64,000 nucleotides of DNA from Bradyrhizobium erythrophlei (lineage in GTDB: Bacteria; Pseudomonadota; Alphaproteobacteria; Rhizobiales; Xanthobacteraceae), in the NCBI RefSeq assembly GCF_900129425.1, contig NZ_LT670817.1, positions 5,456,001 through 5,520,000 on the forward strand. The letters are read 5' to 3'. The position numbers and the translations under genes are program-made. A model generated the notes under the pieces. It saw nothing but the letters and a program-made list of their open reading frames with translations, was not told the origin of the DNA and ran no database searches. Of this stretch, positions 43,531 through 51,817 are shown piece by piece; position 1 is the stretch's first letter, and each line of letters opens with the position of its first letter.

Positions 43531-43569
43531 GAAGCAATCCAGAACCACAAAGGAAGGCTGGATTGCTTC
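43531..43569. repeat. Degraded palindromic repeat, gtcactgcgag family
   Basis: Perfect 11-base arms gaagcaatcca and tggattgcttc over a 17-base loop; the outer arms (gcccgcgcaac, ctatgcaatg) are decayed. It lies between the convergent DUF427 and DUF1328 genes. A related repeat with a longer stem is at 14106. Confidence 0.75.
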
Positions 43570-43603
43570 TCGCTATGCAATGGAGGAAGGGTCTGGTTGC
43601 GCC

Positions 43604-43777
43604 CTACACCCTGAAAATCGTCAGTCCCAGGATCAGCAGGACCAGGAAGATCACGACGAAAACGTAAAACAGGAAACGCGCGACGTCAGCAGACGCCGCC
43701 GAAATCCCGGTGAAGCCGAGGATGCCGGCGACGATCGATACCAGAAAGAAAATCAGCGCCCATTTCAGGATTGTCAT
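43604..43777 (-). CDS. DUF1328 small membrane protein
   Basis: A 57-residue protein that is nearly all two transmembrane helices: LKWALIFFLVSIVAGILGFT and ARFLFYVFVVIFLVLLILGL, linked by GISAASADV. The WALIF-IAG-LGF-G sequence and length fit the DUF1328/YtjA family of unknown function. GAGGAA lies before the ATG at 43777; the open frame extends much further upstream but there is no family similarity there. A possible EcfG-type promoter lies at 43838-43862. Confidence 0.88.
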   Translation of the reverse strand: MTILKWALIFFLVSIVAGILGFTGISAASADVARFLFYVFVVIFLVLLILGLTIFRV

Positions 43778-43837
43778 TCGCCGGTTCCTCCAATTTTCCC
43801 GCCGCGGGATCGATCGCCCTCGCGAAATCGCTGATCT

Positions 43838-43862
43838 AACCGCGGGCGATGGAACTGGTTCC
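43838..43862 (-). promoter_or_regulatory. Possible EcfG-type promoter of the DUF1328 gene
   Basis: GGAAC-N16-GGTT on the minus strand, 61 bases before the start codon; one mismatch to CGTT. Confidence 0.4.
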
Positions 43863-43916
43863 CGCGCGACCGGAGGGCCGACCGACCGGCGTCCGGCGGG
43901 TGTTGAACGATTTCCA

Positions 43917-44261
43917 TCAATGACCGACGATGGTGGGGATACCCGGATGGGCCGGATCGTCCCGCAGGCCGCTCGGCACCGATCCAGCCCCGACATTGTC
44001 CGCGGGAGACGTGCTGGGGGCATCCGGTGGATGGACGCCGGTATTCGGATTGGTGGGCGGGCCGGCAGTGCTACCCATGCCGGTGGTCGTGGTCGACGAT
44101 CCGCCGGGAGCGGAAACAATGCTGGCCGAACCGGTATTTTGGGGAGGGACGGCGCCGGGAGAAGTAGCTATCGCCGCGCCATTCCCTTGGGCAAATGCGG
44201 AGGCGCTCGCGCCGATGAGGGAGATCGCGACGAGCGCAGAAAGCTGCAGTCTGCGCCGCAT
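43917..44261 (-). CDS. Small secreted Pro/Ser/Thr/Gly-rich protein
   Basis: A 114-residue protein with a clear signal peptide (RRRLQLSALVAISLIGASAS, cleavage after AFA). The mature part is low complexity, with tracts such as SAPGGSSTTTTGMGSTAGPP and PPDAPSTSPADNVGAGSVPS, and ends HPGIPTIVGH. It is probably disordered in the periplasm or envelope; function unknown. The ATG at 44261 has GGAGG six bases upstream. A consensus EcfG promoter lies 30 bases before it. Confidence 0.75.
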   Translation of the reverse strand: MRRRLQLSALVAISLIGASASAFAQGNGAAIATSPGAVPPQNTGSASIVSAPGGSSTTTTGMGSTAGPPTNPNTGVHPPDAPSTSPADNVGAGSVPSGLRDDPAHPGIPTIVGH

Positions 44262-44290
44262 GATGGCCTCCAAACTGAATGCGCCACATC

Positions 44291-44315
44291 AACGCTTGGC
44301 GAATCGCCCCGTTCC
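44291..44315 (-). promoter_or_regulatory. EcfG-type general-stress promoter of the small secreted protein
   Basis: On the minus strand GGAAC (44315-44311), 16 bases, CGTT (44294-44291): exact consensus. The -10 element lies about 29 bases upstream of the start codon. Confidence 0.7.
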
Positions 44316-44427
44316 CGCGCTTGGCATGCTGCATCGCGTTCGGCGTTACGCGATTTGATCATTAGGCCTTGCTGAATCGGGTTGGCGGCGGCAACATCGT
44401 GGCTTTCAGCCTGCCGGGCGGCGTATA

Positions 44428-45609
44428 ATGTCAATTTCCAGTTCAGTGGCGTCAGCCGCAATTCAGGCGGTACCAAAAGCCAAGACGCGCAACGCCGCGC
44501 TCGATCGCACGCGCACGTTCCTGACCCTGGTGGTTCTCCTCCACCATGCCGTCATTCCCTACACTTACTACGGTCATACCGACCCCAAGTCGTGGATCGG
44601 CTTTGACTGCGTCGTTCTCGCCACCGACAGCTTCTTCATGGCGATGTTCTTTTTTCTGTCCGGATTGTTCGTCTGGCCAAGCCTTGCTCGCAAGTCGCCG
44701 CAGGTCTTTCTTCGCGATCGCTTGCTCCGGCTCGGCCTGCCCTTCGCGATAGCGGCGCTCACGATCATACCGATTGCCTATTACGCCATCGAGCTACGCC
44801 AGCATCCCGACGTCAGCTTCGCCGCATTCTGGTGGAAGACGGTCACGGTGGGACCGTGGCCAAGCGGCCCGATATGGTTCGTCTGGGTGTTGCTGGCTTT
44901 CGATCTTACCGCCAGCCTGCTGTATCGGCTCTCATCCCGGCTGCTCGATCCGATCAATCGCATGTCGCTGCGAGGCTATGACCGGCCGGCCGAGTTCTAC
45001 CTGTTTCTCGTGGCGGTCACCGCCCTCCTCTATGTTCCGGCGCGGGTCTACTTCGGACCGAGCAAGTGGTTCGAATTCGGGCCGTTCTCCGTCCAGGCCA
45101 GCCGCGTGCTGTTGTATGCGGCCTACTTTTTCATCGGGGCCGGTGTGGGCGCGGCGCATTTCAACCGTGGAATTCTGAGTGCGGACGGACGGTTGGCGAA
45201 AAGCGGCTGGGGCTGGGTGATCGCGACGCTTGTTCCGTATTGCCTGATGTGGGTGCTGATCTACATCAAGCGCGGAATATTGGGGAATCCCCCGGTGTTG
45301 CCGCACTGGTACGAGGCAAGCTACGGCGTCTTCTTCGTCGCCTTCAGCGCGGCCATCTTATTCGCGATCCTGGCATTTTTCCTCAGGTTCAGACAATCGG
45401 GCTGGAGCATACTCGATCCGATGCAGAATGACGCTTACGGCATGTTTCTGGTGCATTATCCGATCGTGCTCTGGCTGCAATACTGGCTGTTCGATTTCGA
45501 CGTGCCCGCCATCGTCAAGGCGGCGGTCGCGTTCGTGCTGACCGTCGCGTTGAGCTGGGCCGTGACGGCGGCGTTGCGCCGGATTCCGGGCGCAACGCAT
45601 GTGCTGTGA
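44428..45609 (+). CDS. Acyltransferase family 3 membrane protein (OafA-like)
   Basis: A 393-residue membrane protein with about ten helices. The N-terminal RTRTFLTLVVLLHHAVIPYT carries the conserved Arg and His of acyltransferase 3 proteins, and FFFLSGLFVWPSLARKSPQV followed by FLRDRLLRLGLPF is the usual next block; GPIWFVWVLLAFDL is also typical. Such proteins move acetyl or other acyl groups to sugars or glycans at the membrane. It stands alone between two repeat-marked boundaries, so the acceptor is unknown. Confidence 0.87.
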   Translation: MSISSSVASAAIQAVPKAKTRNAALDRTRTFLTLVVLLHHAVIPYTYYGHTDPKSWIGFDCVVLATDSFFMAMFFFLSGLFVWPSLARKSPQVFLRDRLLRLGLPFAIAALTIIPIAYYAIELRQHPDVSFAAFWWKTVTVGPWPSGPIWFVWVLLAFDLTASLLYRLSSRLLDPINRMSLRGYDRPAEFYLFLVAVTALLYVPARVYFGPSKWFEFGPFSVQASRVLLYAAYFFIGAGVGAAHFNRGILSADGRLAKSGWGWVIATLVPYCLMWVLIYIKRGILGNPPVLPHWYEASYGVFFVAFSAAILFAILAFFLRFRQSGWSILDPMQNDAYGMFLVHYPIVLWLQYWLFDFDVPAIVKAAVAFVLTVALSWAVTAALRRIPGATHVL

Positions 45610-45619
45610 GCATTAAGTT

Positions 45620-45700
45620 GTCATTCCGGGGCGATGCGAAGCATCGAACCCGGAATCTCGAGATTCCGGGTCTGGTGCTAACGCACCATCCCGGAATGAC
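45620..45700. repeat. Palindromic intergenic repeat, gtcattccgg family (copy 4)
   Basis: gtcattccggggcgatgcga ... catcccggaatgac with the internal aatctcgagatt hairpin and a gtctggtgctaacgcacca stem. It separates the convergent acyltransferase and purL genes and ends six bases before the purL stop. Confidence 0.9.
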
Positions 45701-45706
45701 GGATTC

Positions 45707-47914
45707 TTAGGCAACGCCACCACTCATGTATTCGGGAAACCAGCTCTCGAAGCCGGCCCTGAGCGACGTAATCGACACCGGAGTCTGTCCGGCAATCCTG
45801 ATCGCATCCCCTCCGGTGGTGCCGATGCGGGCACAGGGCACGCCGGCACCCCTCATTTTCGCCAGCACCCGGCCGGACTCGGCCGCGGGCACCGTCACGA
45901 TGTAGCGCGCCTGGTCCTCGCCGAACCACCAGGCGTGCGGCACGATCTCTCCCGGCGCCGCCAATAGCTGGGCGCCGATCCCGCCCGAGATCGCCATCTC
46001 GGCCAATGCGATCAACAGGCCGCCGTCGGACAGGTCATGTGCTGATGTCGCGGTGCCGGCGTGGATCATGCCGCGCACCACGCAGCCGTTGCGCTTCTCG
46101 GCGGCGAGATCGACCGGCGGCGGCGCGCCCTCTTCGCGGCCGCAGATGTCGCGCAGATAGACCGACTGCCCGAGCCAGCCGTGGGTTTCGCCGATCAACA
46201 GGATCGCCTCGTCCTCGGCCTTGAACGCCAATGTCGCGGATTTGGTGAAATCGTCGAGCAGCCCGACGCCGCCGATCGATGGCGTCGGCAGGATGCCGCG
46301 GCCGTTGGTCTCGTTGTAGAGCGAGACGTTGCCGGACACGACCGGGAAGTCGAGCGCGCGACAGGCCTCCGAGATGCCCTTCAGGCAGCCGACGAACTGG
46401 CCCATGATTTCCGGCCGCTCCGGATTGCCGAAATTGAGATTGTCGGTGATCGCCAGCGGCCGGCCGCCGACGGCCGTGATGTTGCGCCAGGCTTCCGCCA
46501 CCGCCTGCATGCCGCCCTGATAAGGATCGGCCTCGCAATAACGCGGCGTCACGTCCACCGTCAGCGCCAGCCCCTTCGGGCCGTCCTGCACCCGCACCAC
46601 GGCGGCGTCGCCGCCGGGACGCTGCACGGTATTGCCCAAGATGACGTGGTCGTATTGCTCCCACACCCAGCGCTTCGAGCACAGCTCCGGCGTCGCGATC
46701 AGCTTTTCCAGCGCCGGCATGATCCCGATCGGCGGCTTTATGTCGCGCGCGTGGATCACCGGCAGCAGCGGCGAGGCCACATGCGGCCGGTCGTACAGCG
46801 GCGCCTCGTCGCCCAGTTCCTTGATCGGCAAATCGGCCATGACGTCGCCGCCATGCTTGACGACAAAACGCTTGCTCGGCGTGGTGTAGCCGACCACGGC
46901 AAAATCCAGCCCCCATTTCCGGAAGATCGCCTCGGCTTCTTTTTCCTTCTCGGGCTTGAGCACCATGAGCATGCGCTCCTGGCTTTCCGAGAGCATCATC
47001 TCGTAGGCGCTCATGCCGGTTTCACGCGTCGGCACCGCATCGAGATCGAGATCGACGCCGAGATCGCCCTTGGCGCCCATCTCCACCGCCGAGCACGTCA
47101 GCCCCGCCGCGCCCATGTCCTGGATCGCGATCACGCAATCAGCTTCCATGATTTCGAGGCAGGCTTCGAGCAGCAGCTTTTCCGCGAAGGGATCGCCGAC
47201 CTGCACGGTCGGCCGCTTCTCGGCCGAGTCGTCGTCGAATTCGGCCGACGCCATCGAGGCGCCGTGAATGCCGTCGCGGCCGGTCTTGGAACCGAGATAA
47301 ACGATCGGCATGTTCACGCCGGAGGCCGCGGCGTAAAAGATCTTGTCGGTGTCGGCCAGCCCGACCGCCATCGCATTGACCAGGATATTGCCGTCATAGC
47401 GGTTGTGGAAGCGCACCTGCCCGCCGACCGTCGGCACGCCGAACGAATTGCCGTAGCCGCCGACACCGGCGACGACGCCCGAGACGAGATGCCTGGTTTT
47501 GGGATGTTCCGGCGCCCCGAAGCTCAGCGCATTGAGGCAGGCAATCGGCCGCGCGCCCATGGTAAAAACATCGCGCAAAATGCCGCCGACGCCGGTGGTC
47601 GCGCCCTGATAGGGCTCGATGTAGCTCGGATGGTTGTGGCTCTCCATCTTGAACACGACCGCCTGGCCGTCTCCGATGTCGATCACGCCGGCATTCTCGC
47701 CCGGCCCCTGGATCACCCAGGGCGCCTTGGTCGGCAATCCCCGCAAATGCAGCCGCGAGGATTTGTACGAGCAGTGCTCGTTCCACATCGCCGAAAAAAT
47801 CCCGAGCTCCGTGAAACTCGGCACCCTCCCGATCAGCTTGAGAATGCGCTCATATTCGTCCGGCTTGAGGCCGTGGCTGGCAACGAGCTCGGGAGTGATT
47901 TGCGGCTGGTTCAT
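45707..47914 (-). CDS. purL: Phosphoribosylformylglycinamidine synthase subunit PurL
   Basis: A 735-residue small-type PurL, the ATP-dependent synthetase subunit that forms FGAM from FGAR, using ammonia from PurQ with PurS as bridge. Visible: FTELGIFSAMWNEHCSYKSS at the N terminus, KMESHNHPSYIEPYQGATTG (catalytic His), GVGGILRDVFTMGARPIA and QDMGAAGLTCSAVEMGAKGD. Typical rhizobial context is purS-purQ-purL in a row; here purQ ends 9.3 kb upstream. The ATG has no strong ribosome site. The long plus-strand frame through this gene is only a shadow. Confidence 0.97.
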   Translation of the reverse strand: MNQPQITPELVASHGLKPDEYERILKLIGRVPSFTELGIFSAMWNEHCSYKSSRLHLRGLPTKAPWVIQGPGENAGVIDIGDGQAVVFKMESHNHPSYIEPYQGATTGVGGILRDVFTMGARPIACLNALSFGAPEHPKTRHLVSGVVAGVGGYGNSFGVPTVGGQVRFHNRYDGNILVNAMAVGLADTDKIFYAAASGVNMPIVYLGSKTGRDGIHGASMASAEFDDDSAEKRPTVQVGDPFAEKLLLEACLEIMEADCVIAIQDMGAAGLTCSAVEMGAKGDLGVDLDLDAVPTRETGMSAYEMMLSESQERMLMVLKPEKEKEAEAIFRKWGLDFAVVGYTTPSKRFVVKHGGDVMADLPIKELGDEAPLYDRPHVASPLLPVIHARDIKPPIGIMPALEKLIATPELCSKRWVWEQYDHVILGNTVQRPGGDAAVVRVQDGPKGLALTVDVTPRYCEADPYQGGMQAVAEAWRNITAVGGRPLAITDNLNFGNPERPEIMGQFVGCLKGISEACRALDFPVVSGNVSLYNETNGRGILPTPSIGGVGLLDDFTKSATLAFKAEDEAILLIGETHGWLGQSVYLRDICGREEGAPPPVDLAAEKRNGCVVRGMIHAGTATSAHDLSDGGLLIALAEMAISGGIGAQLLAAPGEIVPHAWWFGEDQARYIVTVPAAESGRVLAKMRGAGVPCARIGTTGGDAIRIAGQTPVSITSLRAGFESWFPEYMSGGVA

Positions 47915-48094
47915 GAGACTGCTTATGCGCGTGAGGTCCCTTATTAGGGAGATCGGATCGGCTGGAAAAGGCCTTTTACGGGGTCATCCGGGGCTGTCCA
48001 GAGCTTTGCGGGCGCAAGATGCGTGAGAGCGGTTTGCGCTTCGCCGGAGGATCGGATTTAAGGTCAAAATAGCTGAAAAGAAGGGCCAAACCGC

Positions 48095-48601
48095 GTGGAC
48101 GACCTGACCAAAAGTGCATTCCTCAACCGTCCTGACCTGCACGTCGGCACCGAAGGCGAATTTCGGGGCTGGCGGACCTGGAGCCGCGACAATTTCGAGA
48201 CCAACAACGGGCCGTTCTGGCACCGGATGGAGGGGGACGGCCGGATTCGCTGCGCCTTCCGGGTCGAGAAGAAACATCTCAATGGCGCAAGCAATGTCCA
48301 TGGCGGCGCTTTCATGTCGTTCGCGGACTATTGCCTGTTCGCGACCGCTGCGCCCATTCTCGGCGGGCCGGCCGTGACGGTCTCGTTTGCTTGCGAATTC
48401 CTCGACGCCGCGCGCGAGGGCGAATTGATCGAGGGTTTTGGCGAAATCACCCGCGCGGGAGGCTCGATGATCTTTTTGCGCGGCATCCTGAAATCCGAAG
48501 AGCGGTCGCTGTTCACGTTCTCCGGCACCATCAAGCGGGTGAAGAGGCGGACGCCTTCGGCGGCGGGTAGCGCGGCGCGCCAACCCGGTGGCGGGCGATG
48601 A
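48095..48601 (+). CDS. PaaI-type hotdog thioesterase
   Basis: A 168-residue hotdog-fold protein of the PaaI/YbgC group. Landmarks are CAFRVEKKHLNGASNVHGGA followed by FMSFADYCLFATAA (the VHGG and Asp/Glu region of the active site), AVTVSFACEFLDAAREGELI and a final beta strand. It likely hydrolyses acyl-CoA thioesters; substrate unknown. Start GTG at 48095. Its last 25 residues are basic and repetitive and run up to the dispersed element that follows. It is divergent from purL. Confidence 0.87.
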   Translation: MDDLTKSAFLNRPDLHVGTEGEFRGWRTWSRDNFETNNGPFWHRMEGDGRIRCAFRVEKKHLNGASNVHGGAFMSFADYCLFATAAPILGGPAVTVSFACEFLDAAREGELIEGFGEITRAGGSMIFLRGILKSEERSLFTFSGTIKRVKRRTPSAAGSAARQPGGGR

Positions 48602-48604
48602 CAC

Positions 48605-49220
48605 TTGGAGTGTTGCCGACGCAGTTTTGCATTCTCGCGGCGCGATGCGCCCGAGGTTTGCAGGAAATCTCCGCCCTGAAAACAGAGGGCGTGGGGAATG
48701 CCGGGCGCCCGATGCACCCGCAGCCTCGTGTGCGCTATTGTTAACAAGTATGCACACGAGTATTCACAGCGAGCCACCGGAAATCACCCGGCATTCCCGC
48801 ACGCAATGGTTTTACGGCTTATAACGCGCTCTCCCCGGTGACGAGTTCCTTTTGCCACCGTCATCGGCGGATTAAGGCGTTGTCGAACCCGGTTGGATTC
48901 GCAAAACCTCCGCCGACTTGACACCAGCAACGGGTGCCAGGACCACACGCCTTCGCCGTACGCATCAGCGTCGTTCGTCTTGCGTGCCGGATATCGCTCA
49001 CGGAGAGCAATCCGCCCTGCGATCCCATCGCACGCCTAACGCTGCCGCGTCCACCGCATCTCACCCCGCGTCCGTGACGATCGCGATACGCCCCTCATGT
49101 GGGATGAGACAACGACAGATATAGCGGTGATTTGTGTCTTCGGAAAAGCCGAATTTTTTTGCAAAAGGGGCTGGACATCCAAATGACAGGCGGGTCGCTG
49201 ATTTGCCCGTCAGGCAACAG
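48605..49220. repeat. Dispersed noncoding element with nested hairpin (Bradyrhizobium type)
   Basis: No supported gene occurs here. The left part folds as nested arms: gggaatgccggg at 48694-48705 pairs with cccggcattccc at 48787-48798, extended outward by gcgtg/gcacgc, and ctcgtgtgc at 48725-48733 pairs with gcacacgag at 48752-48760. I recall the following stretch (tgacaccagcaacgggtgcc, accacacgccttcgccgtac and so on) as a sequence found many times in Bradyrhizobium chromosomes and often annotated as spurious short ORFs on the minus strand. The boundaries given are approximate. Confidence 0.6.
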
Positions 49221-49653
49221 ATCGCGGGATGGTTGAGCGCTTCGCGAAACCCGTCGCGGTCGTCCACAACATGATGGGTATCGCTTCCGTCTTCGGTCTG
49301 CGAGTTCGGCGGGCACGTCGCTCCAATTATCCTGCACGCTGTCGCTGGTCGACCCGCGGGGTTGTTCGGGTTCGGCAATGTCGGCTTGTCAGGGCAGAAC
49401 GGACATCATTTCAGACCGCGCTAAAGTACGAAAATGACCCAACCCGGACATTGGCCGCTGTCGTTGTAATCTCAATAATTTATCGAGGAGCGAGGAGATG
49501 ATCTCGGATCGTCGCTCTGTGCCGAACATCCAAATCCGCAGATCGCGCGCAGCAATTTCGCTCCGGCTGTCTCAAGAACGTTGCACGCTTGTTGCAAACC
49601 GGGATGTAAATTTGAACACTACAAGAATTTGAAAAAACTAGAGGAGAAACTCA
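49221..49653 (+). other. Intergenic region upstream of the beta-propeller gene
   Basis: About 430 bases without a convincing gene. Near 49434 (aatgacccaacccggacatt) it resembles the 3' end of the repeat at 54200 (gattgacccaacacggactt), so it probably contains another decayed piece of that sequence. The AT-rich last 100 bases are likely to hold the promoter of the secreted protein. Confidence 0.4.
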
Positions 49654-51045
49654 ATGAGGACTTATAGCTGGTTATTGATGTGTCTGTCCGGCGCGATCCC
49701 GGTTGTCTTGTTTGGAGCAGTGTCGCTGGCGCCGACGGATGCCGTGGCAGCGGACTGCACCTTTGCCCAACCACTCACAACCCAAACCAGATGCCTGACG
49801 GCCGTTTCCATCCCCGGAAACCCGCTGCGGTCGTTCGACATCAGCTTCGTCAATCCCGATCGAGCCGAATTCTATCTTGCCGATCGTTCGAACTCGGCAA
49901 TCGATATCATCGACACGGAGACTTTGAAATTTAAGAGGTTCCTCGGCGGTTTCTCCGGGGTTGCGCTCAAGAACGGCAACGTGGACAGCAATCACTCGGG
50001 ACCGGACGGCGTCGCCACGCACGGCAGGTGGCTCTATGCGGGCGACGGCAACAGCACCCTCAAGATCTTCGACCTTGATGCGCCGCCTGCGCTCGCCCTA
50101 AAACGGACCATCAGCACCGGCGGTACGACGCGGGTCGACGAAATGGCATTGACGACGGACGGCGAGCTGCTGCTTGCCGCCAACAATGCGGAGGATCCTC
50201 CATTTGCAACGCTGTTTGCGGTGAATGGCGACGATGCCACCGACCATACCAGCAAGATCATCACGACCGCGATTGATCCCACGATCCTGCCTGCAGGCTT
50301 CGGGCTGTCGATGGAACAGCCGGCCTGGGATCGCAAGACCAGGCGGTTCTATACGTCGCTTCCGATCGTCAAAAACAACCCGCAGGGTTGCAATTTCAAC
50401 GGGAATGCTGGACCGATCACCTGCGACGGCGGTCTGCTTGTGATCGATCCGACCGCGCCAACCGCGGTCCAAGGGGCATTCAATCCGGCCACCAACACCG
50501 GGGTGGTCCTGCTCCACGCCTGCAACCCAAACGGCGCCACGGTCGGACCGGACGACAATCTGTTGCTGGGCTGCACCCCGCAGAACAGCCCGAGCGACAC
50601 GACGACGTTGGTGATTAATGCCAAGACCAAGGAGCAGACCCCCGTCATTCACATCACCGGCTCCGATGAGGTCTGGTTCAACAAGGGCGATCAGCGCTAC
50701 TATGTCGGGGCCGCCCGGGATTGCACGATACCGGGCACGCCCTGTCCGGCGGCGAATCAGCAGACGCCCGTGCTCGGCGTCATCGACGCCAACACGAACC
50801 TCTTGATCGAGAAGATCCCGCAGTCGGTGGGCTCGCATTCGGTGGCGGCCGACTCCAGGCGCAATCGAATATTCGTCGGCCAAGTGGCGCCCGTCGCGGT
50901 GGTCGGCTCCGGCGGCGACACGACGACCGTGGGTGCCGGTATCTGCGGCACCAGCAACGGATGCGTTGCTGTCTATCAACACAAGGTCCGTGACCGAGAC
51001 GACGATCACGACCACGACGAAGACAAGAAGCTAGCTCGGGACTAG
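49654..51045 (+). CDS. Secreted beta-propeller-like protein of unknown function
   Basis: A 463-residue exported protein. After a signal peptide (LLMCLSGAIPVVLFGAVSLA ... AVAAD) come repeated units of the NHL/YVTN type, for example RAEFYLADRSNSAIDIIDTE, GRWLYAGDGNSTLKIFDLD, GELLLAANNAEDPPFATLFA and RNRIFVGQVAPVAV, spaced as blades of a propeller. Eight or so cysteines suggest disulfides. The C-terminal tail is highly charged (RDRDDDHDHDEDKK), possibly metal- or calcium-binding. AGAGGAG is placed just before the ATG, and a terminator follows. No enzymatic motif is seen. Confidence 0.75.
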   Translation: MRTYSWLLMCLSGAIPVVLFGAVSLAPTDAVAADCTFAQPLTTQTRCLTAVSIPGNPLRSFDISFVNPDRAEFYLADRSNSAIDIIDTETLKFKRFLGGFSGVALKNGNVDSNHSGPDGVATHGRWLYAGDGNSTLKIFDLDAPPALALKRTISTGGTTRVDEMALTTDGELLLAANNAEDPPFATLFAVNGDDATDHTSKIITTAIDPTILPAGFGLSMEQPAWDRKTRRFYTSLPIVKNNPQGCNFNGNAGPITCDGGLLVIDPTAPTAVQGAFNPATNTGVVLLHACNPNGATVGPDDNLLLGCTPQNSPSDTTTLVINAKTKEQTPVIHITGSDEVWFNKGDQRYYVGAARDCTIPGTPCPAANQQTPVLGVIDANTNLLIEKIPQSVGSHSVAADSRRNRIFVGQVAPVAVVGSGGDTTTVGAGICGTSNGCVAVYQHKVRDRDDDHDHDEDKKLARD

Positions 51046-51124
51046 ACCCGCTGGCGAGGCTTGCCGTCCGTCGCACGGTAGAAGACATGATCCAGTCCTA
51101 ATCCGGAAAAGGATCACCAAACTG

Positions 51125-51150
51125 GAGGCCGGGCGTCCCCGGCCTCTTTC
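51125..51150 (+). terminator. Rho-independent terminator of the beta-propeller gene
   Basis: Stem gaggccggg/cccggcctc with loop cgtc, then TTTC, 80 bases after the stop. Confidence 0.8.
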
Positions 51151-51342
51151 GTGTGTGCCAAATACAAACGATAGCCCGAACGGTGGAAGCGGTTGTTAGA
51201 GCGGTCCATCTCGCGCGGGTCATGCCGGCAGAAGAATCAGATCGAGCTGAACTCGGGGACCGGAGCGGAGGGTGAAGCCCTAAGCGCCGCTATCCGAGAG
51301 ATTGAAGCAAGCGCGGCGAAAGGCCAGTCTCGAACGCCCGGC

Positions 51343-51406
51343 GCGCCGACGAGGTGATCGAAATAACGACGATACTTGCTGCGGTGCACGAGTCCGTTTT
51401 TGGCAC
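51343..51406 (+). repeat. Fragment of an ABC binding-protein gene 3' end, left direct copy
   Basis: Reads gcgccgacgaggtgatcgaa (coding RADEVIE, the usual C terminus of PF04392-type binding proteins), followed by ttgctgcggtgcacgagtcc and a tttggcac end. The same sequence recurs at 52881-52940 on the other side of the alpha/beta hydrolase gene; over the last 31 bases four differ. No other part of a binding-protein gene is recognisable next to it. Confidence 0.6.
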
Positions 51407-51537
51407 GAAACGGTCCTGCTGCCGAAGTGCCCGCATGTCCGCTATTGGGGGATGAACGGACCTAGCTCAGACGCGGCCCGAGGTCTGAGTCTGACCCAGA
51501 GCGGTCATTCAGTAGCTTCGAGGGAAAGGCAAAAAGC

Positions 51538-51551
51538 TTGATCTATATCAA
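51538..51551 (+). promoter_or_regulatory. FixK/FNR-type binding box
   Basis: TTGATCTATATCAA, a perfect TTGAT-N4-ATCAA palindrome as bound by FixK2/FNR proteins under low oxygen. The nearest gene downstream is the alpha/beta hydrolase, 267 bases away; no gene begins on the minus side. The remaining stretch 51046-51817 has no supported gene. Confidence 0.55.
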
Positions 51552-51817
51552 TTGCATCTCGGCGGGGCGCGCGAGTTATTGGAGGTGTTGCATTCGTGCT
51601 GTCGCGATGCATCGCATCGGGCGGCAGCGCAAGAGCGCAAGGCCAGGAAGCACAAATATGACCTGCCACAAGCGCAGGTACGAGGCGTAGTGCTTAATGT
51701 GTAATAATTCCAAGTCTTAAAAGCGGTGACGTGGTCGATATAAAGTGTAGCACATCGCAAGGTCGACGGCTCGAGAAGTCGGACCAGTCGGACCAACTAC
51801 CAAGGGAGGAATCGTTC

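Noticed and set aside
46061..47947. 628-codon plus-strand frame
   Set aside because: Antisense of purL, whose protein is fully conserved on the minus strand.
47984..48757. 257-codon minus-strand frame
   Set aside because: Runs through the thioesterase gene and begins in the dispersed element; its start is the well-known spurious translation of that repeat.
48861..49064. 67-codon minus-strand frame often annotated as a hypothetical protein
   Set aside because: Lies wholly in the dispersed noncoding element; no ribosome site and Arg/Cys-rich composition.
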